The notes under the pieces: generated by a model
The model's database searches: none
Told to the model about the DNA's origin: nothing
Seen by the model: only the letters and a program-made list of their open reading frames with translations
Position numbers and translations under genes: made by a program
In this document: positions 1-8,570 of the stretch, in pieces
How the letters are laid out: each line of letters opens with the position of its first letter
Numbering within the stretch: position 1 is the first letter of the stretch
Assembly: GCA_942491415.1 (NCBI GenBank)
Contig: CALOAD010000020.1
Span: forward strand, 124,001-188,000
Source of the DNA: CALOAD01 sp942491415
GTDB taxonomy: Bacteria; Cyanobacteriota; Vampirovibrionia; Gastranaerophilales; CALOAD01
Direction of reading: 5' to 3'
DNA: 64,000 bases

Positions 1-390
1 AGGTAATGTCATTTTAGACATACTCAATTGAAAATCAGCCCTTTTAGTAATAGAGCAATGAAGTCCGACAGCTCCGCCTATTATAAAAACAAGTTGATTG
101 ATCCCGCTTATATTCAGTTCGTTTATTTTCTTTGCAAGTCCTTGAGAGCAAAGTTCTTTTCCTTTTACTTCCATTGCAATTACATAGGCGGAATCATTTA
201 TCAAATTCAATATCTTTTGCGCTTCTATTTGCTTACACTTTTCTTCTTGATCCTGATATTTCAATGTTTCGGCTGGTATTTCTATTGTCTTTAATGTTGA
301 ATAAGGCTGAATTCGTTTTATAAATTCTTCGATGCCTTGTTTTATATATTTTTCTCGAATTTTTCCTACTGCAATTACTTTTATATTCAT
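1..390 (-). CDS. rlmH: 23S rRNA (pseudouridine1915-N3)-methyltransferase RlmH, 3' end cut by window edge
   Basis: Translating the complement from the ATG at 390 gives a protein that begins MNIKVIAVGKIREKYIKQGI and runs 130 codons to the window edge without a stop. The opening, the IPAE segment, the glycine-rich FIIGGAVGL segment that forms the SAM pocket and the terminal SMSKMTLP stretch match the RlmH/YbeA SPOUT family, whose members are about 155 residues long, so roughly 25 C-terminal residues lie outside. RlmH methylates N3 of pseudouridine 1915 in helix 69 of 23S rRNA. It starts 8 nt after the stop of the metallo-beta-lactamase-fold gene on the same strand, so the two are probably cotranscribed. 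Confidence 0.9.
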   Translation of the reverse strand, partial: MNIKVIAVGKIREKYIKQGIEEFIKRIQPYSTLKTIEIPAETLKYQDQEEKCKQIEAQKILNLINDSAYVIAMEVKGKELCSQGLAKKINELNISGINQLVFIIGGAVGLHCSITKRADFQLSMSKMTLP

Positions 391-398
391 AAATACCG

Positions 399-1235
399 TT
401 ACTTTTGTATTATACTGCCGACCCCAATAGGTGTGACCTCAAAGTGTTTTGCCAATGAAGATTTAGCGTAAAAATCCGTGCAATGACAAGGATGTATTTG
501 CTTTATATTTTGTTTTTTAAAATAACTAATAGTGTTTTCAATAAGCTCATCCAGAGAATTAAGAAGGTGAAATCCACCTATAACATCAACTATACGATCA
601 TCATTACAAACGTTTTTAGCCTGTTCGATAATATTACAAATACCTGAGTGAGAACAACCTGTTATTATAGTAATACCCTCGTTAGATTTATAAGCCAGAG
701 CTGTATCATCAAGCATAAGATCTTGTTTTAGTTCGTTATTTTTAACCTGACATGACTTATACGGCATTCCTTCAAAATCGTTTTGACGGTTGATCTCGCC
801 TAAAAATACAAGATTATTTGTGATCCAAAAAGGTTTTTTATTTAAATTGAGCATGAAGTTCATTGCCAGTTTTTCTTTAGAAAGTAAAGAACCCACCTCT
901 CCAAAATCACCATAGGTTTTGGAGGTTAAAGCTTCAGGATGTGCAATAAGTTCAGGTTTTTTGTGTGGTTGTTTAAAATAAACTGCTTCGGTTAATTTTC
1001 TTATAAGGGGTATAAGCCCCCAAGTATGGTCTAAATGACCGTGAGACAAGACTATATAGTCTAAATCAAGAAGACTTTCATTCATTTTTTGAGCGTTTTC
1101 AATGAAAATTTCTGAATAACCGGCATCAAATAATATTTTTTTCTTATCAACTTCTAAAAGTAATGAAAAAGCAGGTTCTGCCTTGTAATATTTGCCTATT
1201 AGTGTGTTGTTATCAACTAGAACTGTTATTTTCAT
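399..1235 (-). CDS. Metallo-beta-lactamase-fold hydrolase, COG1237-like
   Basis: This 278-residue protein has the MBL-fold metal motif LSHGHLDHTWGL (about residues 63-74), an early DAGYSE segment, GCSHSGICN around residue 193 and a late HPCHCTDFYA segment. That arrangement is characteristic of the COG1237 group related to archaeal ribofuranosylaminobenzene 5'-phosphate (RFA-P) synthase; bacterial members have no settled substrate. It is cytosolic, with no signal peptide or membrane segment. The ATG at 1235 is preceded by an AAAGGA ribosome-binding site. rlmH follows 8 nt downstream. The fold is secure; the precise reaction is not. Confidence 0.85.
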   Translation of the reverse strand: MKITVLVDNNTLIGKYYKAEPAFSLLLEVDKKKILFDAGYSEIFIENAQKMNESLLDLDYIVLSHGHLDHTWGLIPLIRKLTEAVYFKQPHKKPELIAHPEALTSKTYGDFGEVGSLLSKEKLAMNFMLNLNKKPFWITNNLVFLGEINRQNDFEGMPYKSCQVKNNELKQDLMLDDTALAYKSNEGITIITGCSHSGICNIIEQAKNVCNDDRIVDVIGGFHLLNSLDELIENTISYFKKQNIKQIHPCHCTDFYAKSSLAKHFEVTPIGVGSIIQK

Positions 1236-1422
1236 TGTTTTTTATTCCTTTAACTTTTTTAATTCCGGCATGGGTAGTTGATTTTAAAACTACATCCAAA
1301 TGATTTAGTTTTCAAGAAAATCCGATGCGGTAGTATTTTCTGAAAACGTCGCTCTCTGCTTACGCATACCGACTTGCAAAATTGTTTTATTTTCCTGATT
1401 ACTTTTTATATCGGTATATATT

Positions 1423-1436
1423 AAGGTTTTAACCTT
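1423..1436. promoter_or_regulatory. 14-bp perfect palindrome in the divergent intergenic region
   Basis: AAGGTTTTAACCTT lies in the 315-nt gap between the divergent MBL-fold gene (start 1235) and the HD-domain gene (start 1551). Its position suits an operator, but no regulator can be named and AT-rich palindromes arise by chance. Nothing else was recognised in this gap. Confidence 0.25.
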
Positions 1437-1550
1437 ACCTTAATACTATGTCAATAATAAAAGTTTGTAAAATTACTTAAAAAAACTACTTTTTGCTATC
1501 AAAAAAAATCTTTAAAGGTTTTAATGCAACTGTACAAGGAAGGAATTAAA

Positions 1551-2504
1551 ATGATTTCAGCAATAAGCTCAAATTACAATTTAATAGCAAAGGCTGCAAA
1601 GTTAAATGGGAATAAAGCTCAAGCAAATCCCGTTTCGCAAAAGCCTATTCCTTTTACCGGTCAAAAAAAGGGTTTAGATAATTATGAAAATTCACGTATA
1701 AATTATGTTTACGCTTCAGCAAAACCTAATTGCAGTAATATAAAATATAATAAAAATGTTTTAGAAAAATACTTTGTGAATAAACCTTTAGAGCTTGTAA
1801 AGGGTGGCAAAAACAGTACTTTTTCGCTTATAGTTCCTGAATTTAAGAAAAATTTTGATAATAAACAAACAGGAGTTCATGCTTATACCGTTGGTTGGCA
1901 TATAATCAATGCATATAAAAATATGCATCAATTGCCTGATTTTCAAAAGATGAGTCCTAAAAATAAAATACTTTGTCAGTTGGCTATTTTGTTCCATGAT
2001 ATTGGAAAAGTGAATCCTACTATATACGCAAATAAATCTGATGAAGAGAATACTCAAAAACTTGTTAAATCAGGCTATCCAAGAGATTTTGCAGAAAAGC
2101 AAATACAAAAACTTAAAATGAGTGGTGATAAAAGCAAAAGAGTGCCTCATGCTAATCATGATGAAGTTTCTTCTGTAATGGCAAGAAAAATAATGACAAA
2201 ATTAGGTTATAGCCAGGAAGACATTGATAGTGTAGCCAGTGTAATAAGAGTACATACTAAAATTGGAAATTTATCTCATAAAGAGTATGCTCCAAAAACT
2301 CAAAGGAAGATAAAAGGGCAGCTTATAGATAGAATTAAGTCTGCTTGTGATATGTATATACTCAAAGTAATAACAAAGGCAGATATTTCAGGATTGACAA
2401 AAAAAGGTCTTGATTTTTTATCTAAAGAACAAGACTTGGTAATAGATAGACTTGCTGAAGAATTAGCGGGGAAAATAACGAATAAAGAACAAAAGAGAGC
2501 TTAA
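1551..2504 (+). CDS. HD-domain metal-dependent phosphohydrolase with disordered N-terminus
   Basis: I chose the ATG at 1551 (317 residues) because AAGGAAGG sits 6 nt upstream; an in-frame ATG at 1524 would add 9 residues but lacks such a site. HD-fold landmarks appear in order: a histidine in YTVGWHIINAYK, the HD pair in LAILFHDIGKVNP (about residue 150), VPHANHDE and a later VIRVHTKIGN. The substrate cannot be inferred. The first 60 residues are low in hydrophobics and carry PIPFTGQKKG at about residues 32-41, similar to a motif in the unrelated DHH protein at 33915-35189. The gene stands alone and is followed by a hairpin terminator. Confidence 0.8.
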   Translation: MISAISSNYNLIAKAAKLNGNKAQANPVSQKPIPFTGQKKGLDNYENSRINYVYASAKPNCSNIKYNKNVLEKYFVNKPLELVKGGKNSTFSLIVPEFKKNFDNKQTGVHAYTVGWHIINAYKNMHQLPDFQKMSPKNKILCQLAILFHDIGKVNPTIYANKSDEENTQKLVKSGYPRDFAEKQIQKLKMSGDKSKRVPHANHDEVSSVMARKIMTKLGYSQEDIDSVASVIRVHTKIGNLSHKEYAPKTQRKIKGQLIDRIKSACDMYILKVITKADISGLTKKGLDFLSKEQDLVIDRLAEELAGKITNKEQKRA

Positions 2505-2546
2505 GAGAGTTAAGAGAGAGCCTTTAGAACAATATGTTCTAATATT

Positions 2547-2592
2547 TATTAAAAACGCCTATGTGAAATACATAGGCATTTTTTTGAATTTT
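2547..2592. terminator. Rho-independent terminator, copy 1 of a 46-bp direct repeat
   Basis: An 8-bp stem GCCTATGT/ACATAGGC with a 5-nt loop is followed by a T run, 43 nt after the HD gene stop. An A run precedes the stem, so it could act in both directions. Exactly the same 46 bp recur at 2858-2903. Confidence 0.85.
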
Positions 2593-2620
2593 TTTTTAGT
2601 TTTCTTTCATTTTAGATACA

Positions 2621-2690
2621 TTTTTTTTTTTTTCTTTTATTTTCTTTCTGATATTTCTTTTTTTTTTCTTTTTTTTTTTTTTTTTTTTTC
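2621..2690. repeat. Homopyrimidine, T-rich tract
   Basis: About 70 nt are almost entirely T with scattered C on the plus strand, including a T run longer than 20. It lies between the two copies of the terminator hairpin. No gene is seen in the gap from 2505 to 2932 and no function is assigned; runs of this kind are also prone to sequencing-length error. Confidence 0.7.
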
Positions 2691-2857
2691 TATTAAAAAA
2701 ATGAAAATTTTTTATGATCTAATTTTAGAAGATTGAGTTTTGATATGAAATATATTTACGTAGAGATAGAGATCGTTTGATGGCGATTTTTTATGATTTT
2801 TTAGAAGTTGCTAAAGGACTTATATGAGGTGTTGGAGATTAAACACGAAAGTAAATA

Positions 2858-2903
2858 TATTAAAAACGCCTATGTGAAATACATAGGCATTTTTTTGAAT
2901 TTT
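2858..2903. terminator. Terminator hairpin, copy 2 of the 46-bp direct repeat
   Basis: Identical over 46 bp to 2547-2592, including flanking A and T tracts and the GAATTTT tail. It lies 29 nt past the stop of the minus-strand adenosine-deaminase-like gene, and on that strand reads as a stem followed by GTTTTT, so it probably terminates that gene. Confidence 0.8.
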
Positions 2904-2932
2904 ATTTTTAGATAAAAAGATATTTTAAAACT

Positions 2933-4075
2933 TTAAGAAAGATATTTATTTATCACCTTTTTAAAATAAGAATCATTTTCTATATCTTCAAGTTCTTGTC
3001 TAAATTCTTTTATAAGTTGTTGTTTTTCTTTTTCAGGAGCGAATGCTGTTTCAACACCGGTCATTACAAGTTTTTTGATATCAGTCCAGGATGTAACAAG
3101 ATCGTGGATATAAAGTCTTTCATACTCCCTTGTTATTTTTGTATTGAACATAGCGGGATCATCTGAACATAAAGATACCTTTATACCTTTTTCTATCATT
3201 TTTTTAATAGGGTGATCTGACCATTCTTTGACAGATAAGGTTGAAATATTTGAAGAGGGAGAAACTTCCATGGTTATGCCTTTTTGAAGAATAATATCTA
3301 ATAATTCCTTGTCTTCACAAGCAGCAAGACCATGTCCTATGCGGGAGGCTCCAAGTTCTATACATCTTTTCATTGATTCGACATTTGATAATTCTTCAGA
3401 TCTTGGAGTTTCACCGGCATGGCAAGTAATATGCAAACCGTGTTCTCTTACATAGTCTAAAGCTTCTTTGTGTTGGTTTACAGAGAAGTTAATCTCATCA
3501 CCTGCAAGATCAAATCCTACAAATTCGTCGGGATTGTCTTTTGCCCATTCAACAGCCAACTTAGCATCTTCAAGTGAAAACTTAGGATCTTCGTGTCTTT
3601 CAGCTGTATACATATACGTTACAACTTGATTAAAACCTGTTTTTGCAAGATCTTCTTTTGCTTTTTTAACACCTTTTCTAATTGCCTGATAAGTGTTGTG
3701 TTTTTTTTCGATTCTTTTTTGAGTATCCTCTGTCTTCTCAGGATCTAATTCAGATGAAGCTAATTTAAGTTCGATATATCTTACGTTATCTTCAGCGGCT
3801 TTTAAACATATTGCATAGGCAGCCTGTTCAATTTGCTCTTCTGTTTTAACAAGATTGGCGATAGTTACATAAAAATTGACAAAATCTGTTAAGTCATCAT
3901 ATAAATCTTGTGGAGAAGTTGCTTTGGCGATTTCTTTTTCGGAAATGCCCTTTTCTCTAAAAAATTGCCTAATTTGATGTTTTGGATATGAGCCAGCCAA
4001 ATGTACGTGTTGTTCTGCTTTTGGCAAAGCAAAAAACAATGATTTTAATTCCGGAACTAAAAATTTTTCAAACAT
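2933..4075 (-). CDS. add: Adenosine deaminase-family protein
   Basis: The 380-residue protein has the ADA signatures in order: EQHVHLAGS near the N-terminus (metal ligands His23 and His25), TCHAGE, GASRIGHG, SPSSN and SLCSDDPAMF near the C-terminus. Length and order match adenosine deaminases, which convert adenosine to inosine in purine salvage. One departure is visible: the usual HxHLDG reads HVHLAG, with Ala27 replacing the aspartate that in mouse ADA (Asp19) contacts the ribose 5'-hydroxyl. N6-methyl-AMP deaminases and adenine deaminases also vary here, so the substrate may not be adenosine. Cytosolic; single gene with its own terminator. Confidence 0.8.
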   Translation of the reverse strand: MFEKFLVPELKSLFFALPKAEQHVHLAGSYPKHQIRQFFREKGISEKEIAKATSPQDLYDDLTDFVNFYVTIANLVKTEEQIEQAAYAICLKAAEDNVRYIELKLASSELDPEKTEDTQKRIEKKHNTYQAIRKGVKKAKEDLAKTGFNQVVTYMYTAERHEDPKFSLEDAKLAVEWAKDNPDEFVGFDLAGDEINFSVNQHKEALDYVREHGLHITCHAGETPRSEELSNVESMKRCIELGASRIGHGLAACEDKELLDIILQKGITMEVSPSSNISTLSVKEWSDHPIKKMIEKGIKVSLCSDDPAMFNTKITREYERLYIHDLVTSWTDIKKLVMTGVETAFAPEKEKQQLIKEFRQELEDIENDSYFKKVINKYLS

Positions 4076-4210
4076 ATTATTTATACCTTCTAATAATAAG
4101 GACTACAGATAAATTGTTTTTAATTTTAACATCACTGGGAATTTTTGCAAGTTTCTTAATGAAAATTCTAAAGTATTGATCTGGCAAGTTATACAGTTTT
4201 AAAAGAATAC

Positions 4211-4244
4211 AAAAAAAAGGGGAGAATTATTGAAACCCCTCCCC
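4211..4244 (-). terminator. Rho-independent terminator of the Csm5-like gene
   Basis: On the minus strand GGGGAG and CTCCCC form a 6-bp GC stem followed directly by eight T residues, 20 nt past the stop of the gene at 4265-5524. Confidence 0.8.
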
Positions 4245-4264
4245 GTTGCGTGTAGATTGCAGTG

Positions 4265-5524
4265 CTAATCTAAGATTAGCTCTGCGTATCCAAAAGGCAT
4301 ATAAGCACTTTTGGCATTTATGAAAGTTAATTTAACAGTATTTGATTCAGTAATATTTTGTCTACCGTAAAGAAGGTTATTAATTTCACCTAATAAATTT
4401 TTGTCCAAGCTTATTAAAGATAAAAGCTCTGAAAACTCTAGGCAGGAATCAATTAACATGTTTGCATTTGCAACAGTTGAATAAAATTTATTTAAATAAA
4501 GATCTTCTCCTATTGTGTTTATATCTTGGTAACAATTTAAATACTTAGTATCACTATAAGTATCAAGATTGCTAAAATTTGAAGCTTTCGAATGGTGTTT
4601 TTCTAGCTTGCAATATTCTTTTTTTGATTTGTTTGAGCATTTTTCACAAACTTGATCAGTATTTTTATTTTCATCAGCCAAAAGCTTTTTTATATAGGAT
4701 TTTTCAAAGTTTAATTTTTCTTCTACCAGTGATGTTGATTTATCTTTAACTTTATAAATATCAAGCAAGTTAAAATAGGATGATTTTGTTGAAAAGGTTA
4801 TCTGAGAGTTTCTTTTTAAACATTCTCGGTGAGTGACTTTTTCTGTTTTAAACGAATTGTTTTTATAATTATTAATGTTTCCTATTCTGTAAACTCCAAT
4901 GTCAGACAATTTTTGAGATTCAATATTAAACTTTAAACTATCTATAATTCTTAATTTTTTGAAAAAATCTTGATCTGCTTTTTCGAGGAATCTTTCAATA
5001 AGGATGTTAAAAAACATTTTTTGATAATAATCTCTACGTTTTTGGTAATGGTTTTCTTGTTTTATTGTTTCAAGTTCACTTTTGACGAGTTTTATTGAAT
5101 CTATTGTAAAAAGTGAAAATTCTTCTTTTCGTTCCGATATAAAGTCATAAAAAAGTATATTCTTTAAGTATTTTTTTATATATTGATCTTTTATAATCGG
5201 CAGAGAATGTTCATTTTTATAAAATTCTTTGTAGTTATTTAATCTTTTAATTGACACATCATCAAGCCAATACTTACTTGTATTTTCCAAGAAACCTTCA
5301 TTTAATAATTGTTTTTTTTGAAGCCATTTTACAGTATATTCATAACCTTTTTCTCTTGATTCTACGATAAATTCTTTAAGCATATTTATTCTGGATAAAA
5401 CCTCATAAAACAGCTTAGAATCAATAATATAAAGTTTGTTAGAATATATTACAGGTGGTATTATAGCAGCTTTATTTTCTGCTATATGGATTGGAGATAA
5501 TGAATTTATTTTAAATTTATACAT
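4265..5524 (-). CDS. Orphan RAMP-superfamily protein resembling type III-A CRISPR subunit Csm5
   Basis: The 419-residue protein opens MYKFKINSLSPIHIAEN, followed by SNKLYIIDSKLFYEVL, the arrangement of Csm5 N-termini (LTPIHIGSG...LYVID..K). Around residue 109 LPIIKDQYIKKYLKNILFYD aligns with the Csm5 segment LPYIPGSSLKGAIRTALLYD but has lost the glycine-rich loop. Residues 192-246 (RIIDSLKF..., then RECLKRNSQITF) match the RVSDS and RESI..GT.F region. A Cys/His cluster, CEKCSNKSKKEYCKLEKHH at 293-311, could bind zinc. No other cas gene or array lies within 64 kb. The ATG at 5524 fits the family start; an in-frame TTG at 5554 would add 10 residues. The assignment rests on pattern matching from memory. 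Confidence 0.6.
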   Translation of the reverse strand: MYKFKINSLSPIHIAENKAAIIPPVIYSNKLYIIDSKLFYEVLSRINMLKEFIVESREKGYEYTVKWLQKKQLLNEGFLENTSKYWLDDVSIKRLNNYKEFYKNEHSLPIIKDQYIKKYLKNILFYDFISERKEEFSLFTIDSIKLVKSELETIKQENHYQKRRDYYQKMFFNILIERFLEKADQDFFKKLRIIDSLKFNIESQKLSDIGVYRIGNINNYKNNSFKTEKVTHRECLKRNSQITFSTKSSYFNLLDIYKVKDKSTSLVEEKLNFEKSYIKKLLADENKNTDQVCEKCSNKSKKEYCKLEKHHSKASNFSNLDTYSDTKYLNCYQDINTIGEDLYLNKFYSTVANANMLIDSCLEFSELLSLISLDKNLLGEINNLLYGRQNITESNTVKLTFINAKSAYMPFGYAELILD

Positions 5525-5784
5525 TTTGCTTTTTTCTTGATTTTTGGCAAGCAAAAACTTTTCTAAAGGTTCTGATTAATGCGATTAAGAAAGTTTTTTA
5601 TTTTATAGGTTTTTTAAATAAATAGATATTTATTTGTTTTTTTATTAAACCAATGAGTAAACTGCCAAACACTAACGATATAAATTAATATTAACCGTTA
5701 TAAGAATTTTTTTATTAATATATTTTCAGCTTTACAAAATATTTACAATTTGTTTTCTATTTTTGTTGTCGGCATAATTTATAT

Positions 5785-5818
5785 ACAAAAGACCGACAAA
5801 TTTTTGTCGGTCTTTTGT
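5785..5818. terminator. Bidirectional hairpin terminator after gyrB
   Basis: A 16-bp perfect stem, ACAAAAGACCGACAAA with its complement, has a 2-nt loop and A/T ends on both sides. It lies 36 nt past the gyrB stop. The remainder of the 330-nt gap between 5524 and 5855 is AT-rich with nothing else recognised. Confidence 0.85.
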
Positions 5819-5854
5819 AATTTTAATATAATTAGAAATTGATTTTAGAATTGA

Positions 5855-8305
5855 TTAAATGTCAAGATTTTGAACATATACAGCGTTTGATTCGATAAAC
5901 TCACGTCTGGGTTCAACTCTATCTCCCATTAGAGTATCAAAAAGTTGATCGCAAAGCATCGCATCTTCGATAGTAACTTTTAATAAAGTTCTTGTTTTAG
6001 GATCCATTGTTGTTTCCCATAGTTGTTGAGGCATCATTTCCCCAAGACCTTTAAATCTTTGAAGAGTTAAGCCTTTTTTGCCTTTTTCTTCAACGATTTT
6101 TTGTATTTGATCGAAAGAAGTTATGTTCTTTTCAGCTTTTTCATCTATAACAAGATGAAGTTCTTTTTCTTCGTCAATTAAAAAGTCCCTAATAATAGGA
6201 TAAGAGTCTTTTAACTTCTTGTATTCAATACTGTTAATCATTACAGAAGTTATAAGTAGTGGTTCTTCATCATTATTCAGGTCTATTTGAATATTATGAC
6301 GACCATTATCAGGATTTTCTTTTAAAGAAGTTACATAATTTTTTGCTTCTTCAATATTATAATTTTCAGCGTGATCTTTTAAATAATGTTGAAGATATTC
6401 ATTAATTTCAGTCATTTTTTCAAGGCTGTCAAAATCTTCAACTGTTATGCCGGATCTTATTAAACCTCTCATAACAATAGAAGGTGTTTCTTTTATAACA
6501 GGGTTATAGAAAGAATTATGATAAATTGACATATTGGAAAGCAGTTTTTCCAGGTCATCTCCTATGCAAGATTTACTTCTATCTGCATTGTAAAGAGCCA
6601 TTCCTTTAGAACCACGAGATCTTAGCTTTTTATCTAAAGCTTTACCATCGTATAAATATTCAGACTGTTTACCAACAGAAGTTTTATACAATGGTGGTTG
6701 AGCTATGTATATGTAGCCGTTTTCAATAAGCGGTTTCGCATATCTGAAAAAGAATGTCAAAAGTAATGTTCTGATATGTGCGCCGTCAACGTCAGCATCT
6801 GTCATTATGATAATTTTATGATAACGAAGTTTTTCCATCTCAAATTCATCATCACTTTTGCTTATATTTATTCCCAGTGCTTGAATTAAAGATTGAATTT
6901 CATTATTATTGTAGATCTTATCAATACGAGCTCTTTCTACGTTAAGAATTTTACCTCTAAGAGGCAAAATAGCTTGAAACATTCTGTTTCGACCTTGTTT
7001 TGCACTACCACCCGCAGAATCACCCTCTACTATGTATATTTCGCATTTATCAGCTTCTCTGCTGCTACAGTCTGCTAATTTACCCGGTAGGGTCGAATTT
7101 TCAAGAGCCGATTTTCTTCTTGTCAATTCCCTGGCTTTTCGTGCAGCTTCTCTTGCTCTTTGGGCTTGAAGCGTTTTTTCAATAATAGTTCTTGCTGGTT
7201 TTGGATTGAACTCCAACCATTCTTGGAATTTTTCCATAACAGCCGAATAAACTGCGCTTTGAGCTTCTGTATTACCCAGTTTCTCTTTTGTCTGACCCTC
7301 AAATTGAGGTTCTGAAACTTTTACACTTACTATTGCTGTAATACCTTCCCTTACATCATCACCGGAAAGATTACTGTCGTTATCTTTTAAAATGTTATTT
7401 TTACGAGCGTAATCATTAACAACCCTTGTTAATGCGTTTCTAAAGCCAGTAAGGTGTGTTCCACCGTGATGAGTGTTGATATTATTGGCAAAACTTAAGA
7501 TATGTTCCTGATAAGAATCGGTGTATTGAAAAGCCACTTCAACTTGTACACTATCTTTAGTGACATCCATATAAACAGGCTCTTGGAAAACAGAAGTTCT
7601 ATTTTTGTTTAAAAATTCAACATAACTTCCAATACCACCTTCAAAGAGGAATATCTCTTCTTTTTCTTTAACTTCATCTATGAATACAATTTTTAAGCCT
7701 TTATTAAGGAAAGCCATTTCCCTTAAGCGGTTTGAAATGATATCACGATCAATAACGGTTGTTTCTTTGAAAATCTCGGTATCAGGCCAAAATCTTGTTT
7801 TTGTACCTGTAGCTCCTGTCTCTTTAGTTTGTTCAACAGGTGCAGTAGGTTCACCTCTTACATAGCTTTGTTTATGAACCCAGCCGTTTCTTGATACTTC
7901 TACAACCATTTTTTCAGAAAGAGCGTTTACAACCGAAGCGCCTACTCCGTGCAATCCGCCTGATACTTTATAGCCACCATCCCCGAATTTACCACCGGCA
8001 TGAAGTACAGTGTGTACAATCTCAAGAGCAGATTTTCCTGAATCTGGTTTTATATCAACAGGAATACCTCTTCCATCATCTTCAACAGTAACACTGTCAT
8101 CTTCATGTACAATTACACGAATTTCACTACAGTGTCCTGCCAAGGATTCATCAACAGAATTATCCACTATTTCATATACACAGTGATGAAGACCTCTTTG
8201 GCTTGTTGATCCGATATACATACCGGGTCTCATCCTAACGGCTTCTAATCCTTCGAGAACTCGAATATTCTCTGCGCTATAATCTTTAGATGCGTTTTCT
8301 ATCAT
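5855..8305 (-). CDS. gyrB: DNA gyrase subunit B
   Basis: All landmarks of the ATP-binding subunit of DNA gyrase are present: EIVDNSVDES (about 45-54) and DDGRGIPVD (77-84) of the GHKL ATPase, GLHGVGASVVNAL (117-129), the transducer, and a TOPRIM domain with EGDSAGGSAKQGRNR and the metal-binding DADVDGAHIRT. After PPLYKT there is an insertion of roughly 160-190 residues before LQRFKGLGEM, as in Gram-negative GyrB and unlike the ~640-residue Gram-positive form; this explains the 816-residue length. The protein ends NLDI. With GyrA it introduces negative supercoils. It has its own extended -10 promoter upstream and a strong terminator downstream. Confidence 0.98.
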   Translation of the reverse strand: MIENASKDYSAENIRVLEGLEAVRMRPGMYIGSTSQRGLHHCVYEIVDNSVDESLAGHCSEIRVIVHEDDSVTVEDDGRGIPVDIKPDSGKSALEIVHTVLHAGGKFGDGGYKVSGGLHGVGASVVNALSEKMVVEVSRNGWVHKQSYVRGEPTAPVEQTKETGATGTKTRFWPDTEIFKETTVIDRDIISNRLREMAFLNKGLKIVFIDEVKEKEEIFLFEGGIGSYVEFLNKNRTSVFQEPVYMDVTKDSVQVEVAFQYTDSYQEHILSFANNINTHHGGTHLTGFRNALTRVVNDYARKNNILKDNDSNLSGDDVREGITAIVSVKVSEPQFEGQTKEKLGNTEAQSAVYSAVMEKFQEWLEFNPKPARTIIEKTLQAQRAREAARKARELTRRKSALENSTLPGKLADCSSREADKCEIYIVEGDSAGGSAKQGRNRMFQAILPLRGKILNVERARIDKIYNNNEIQSLIQALGINISKSDDEFEMEKLRYHKIIIMTDADVDGAHIRTLLLTFFFRYAKPLIENGYIYIAQPPLYKTSVGKQSEYLYDGKALDKKLRSRGSKGMALYNADRSKSCIGDDLEKLLSNMSIYHNSFYNPVIKETPSIVMRGLIRSGITVEDFDSLEKMTEINEYLQHYLKDHAENYNIEEAKNYVTSLKENPDNGRHNIQIDLNNDEEPLLITSVMINSIEYKKLKDSYPIIRDFLIDEEKELHLVIDEKAEKNITSFDQIQKIVEEKGKKGLTLQRFKGLGEMMPQQLWETTMDPKTRTLLKVTIEDAMLCDQLFDTLMGDRVEPRREFIESNAVYVQNLDI

Positions 8306-8373
8306 TATTTTAACAGCCCCAGTCTATTTAATTTCTTTTGTACGTTTATTTTTAATACTTTACTCTACAATCA

Positions 8374-8382
8374 ATTATAGCA
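8374..8382 (-). promoter_or_regulatory. Extended -10 promoter element for gyrB
   Basis: On the minus strand TGC-TATAAT lies about 70 nt upstream of the gyrB start: a perfect -10 hexamer with an extended-TGn. The -35 region is weak (TTAAAC-like at 18 nt), which is common for extended -10 promoters. Confidence 0.55.
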
Positions 8383-8539
8383 CAAACAAGACATTGTGTT
8401 TAACTAAAACGCTCTTTCTCTTGTAATTCTAGCGTAGATAAGGGATATTAATGTTTTAAGAATATTTTAAATTTTGAAATAAAACTTTAATTAATAGATA
8501 AACAATGATTTTGAAGTGCAAGAGTCTTAGAAATATAAT

Positions 8540-8570
8540 AAAAAGCACTATCTTAAAGATAGTGCTTTTT
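8540..8570. terminator. Bidirectional hairpin terminator between the Asn-synthetase-like gene and gyrB
   Basis: A 15-bp inverted repeat AAAAAGCACTATCTT and its complement sits about 100 nt past the minus-strand gene at 8674-10392, with A/T ends suited to termination in either direction. A second, AU-only inverted repeat (AATAATAATT, 10-bp stem, 12-nt loop) lies at 8589-8620. Apart from the gyrB promoter, no gene was found in 8306-8673. Confidence 0.75.

Noticed and set aside
28..323. Two plus-strand open frames at the left edge
   Set aside because: They are shadows of rlmH, which is clearly encoded on the opposite strand across the same bases.
2621..2690. T-rich tract considered as a promoter UP element or origin
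   Set aside because: It lies between terminators of two convergent genes, with no DnaA-box-like or promoter sequence next to it.
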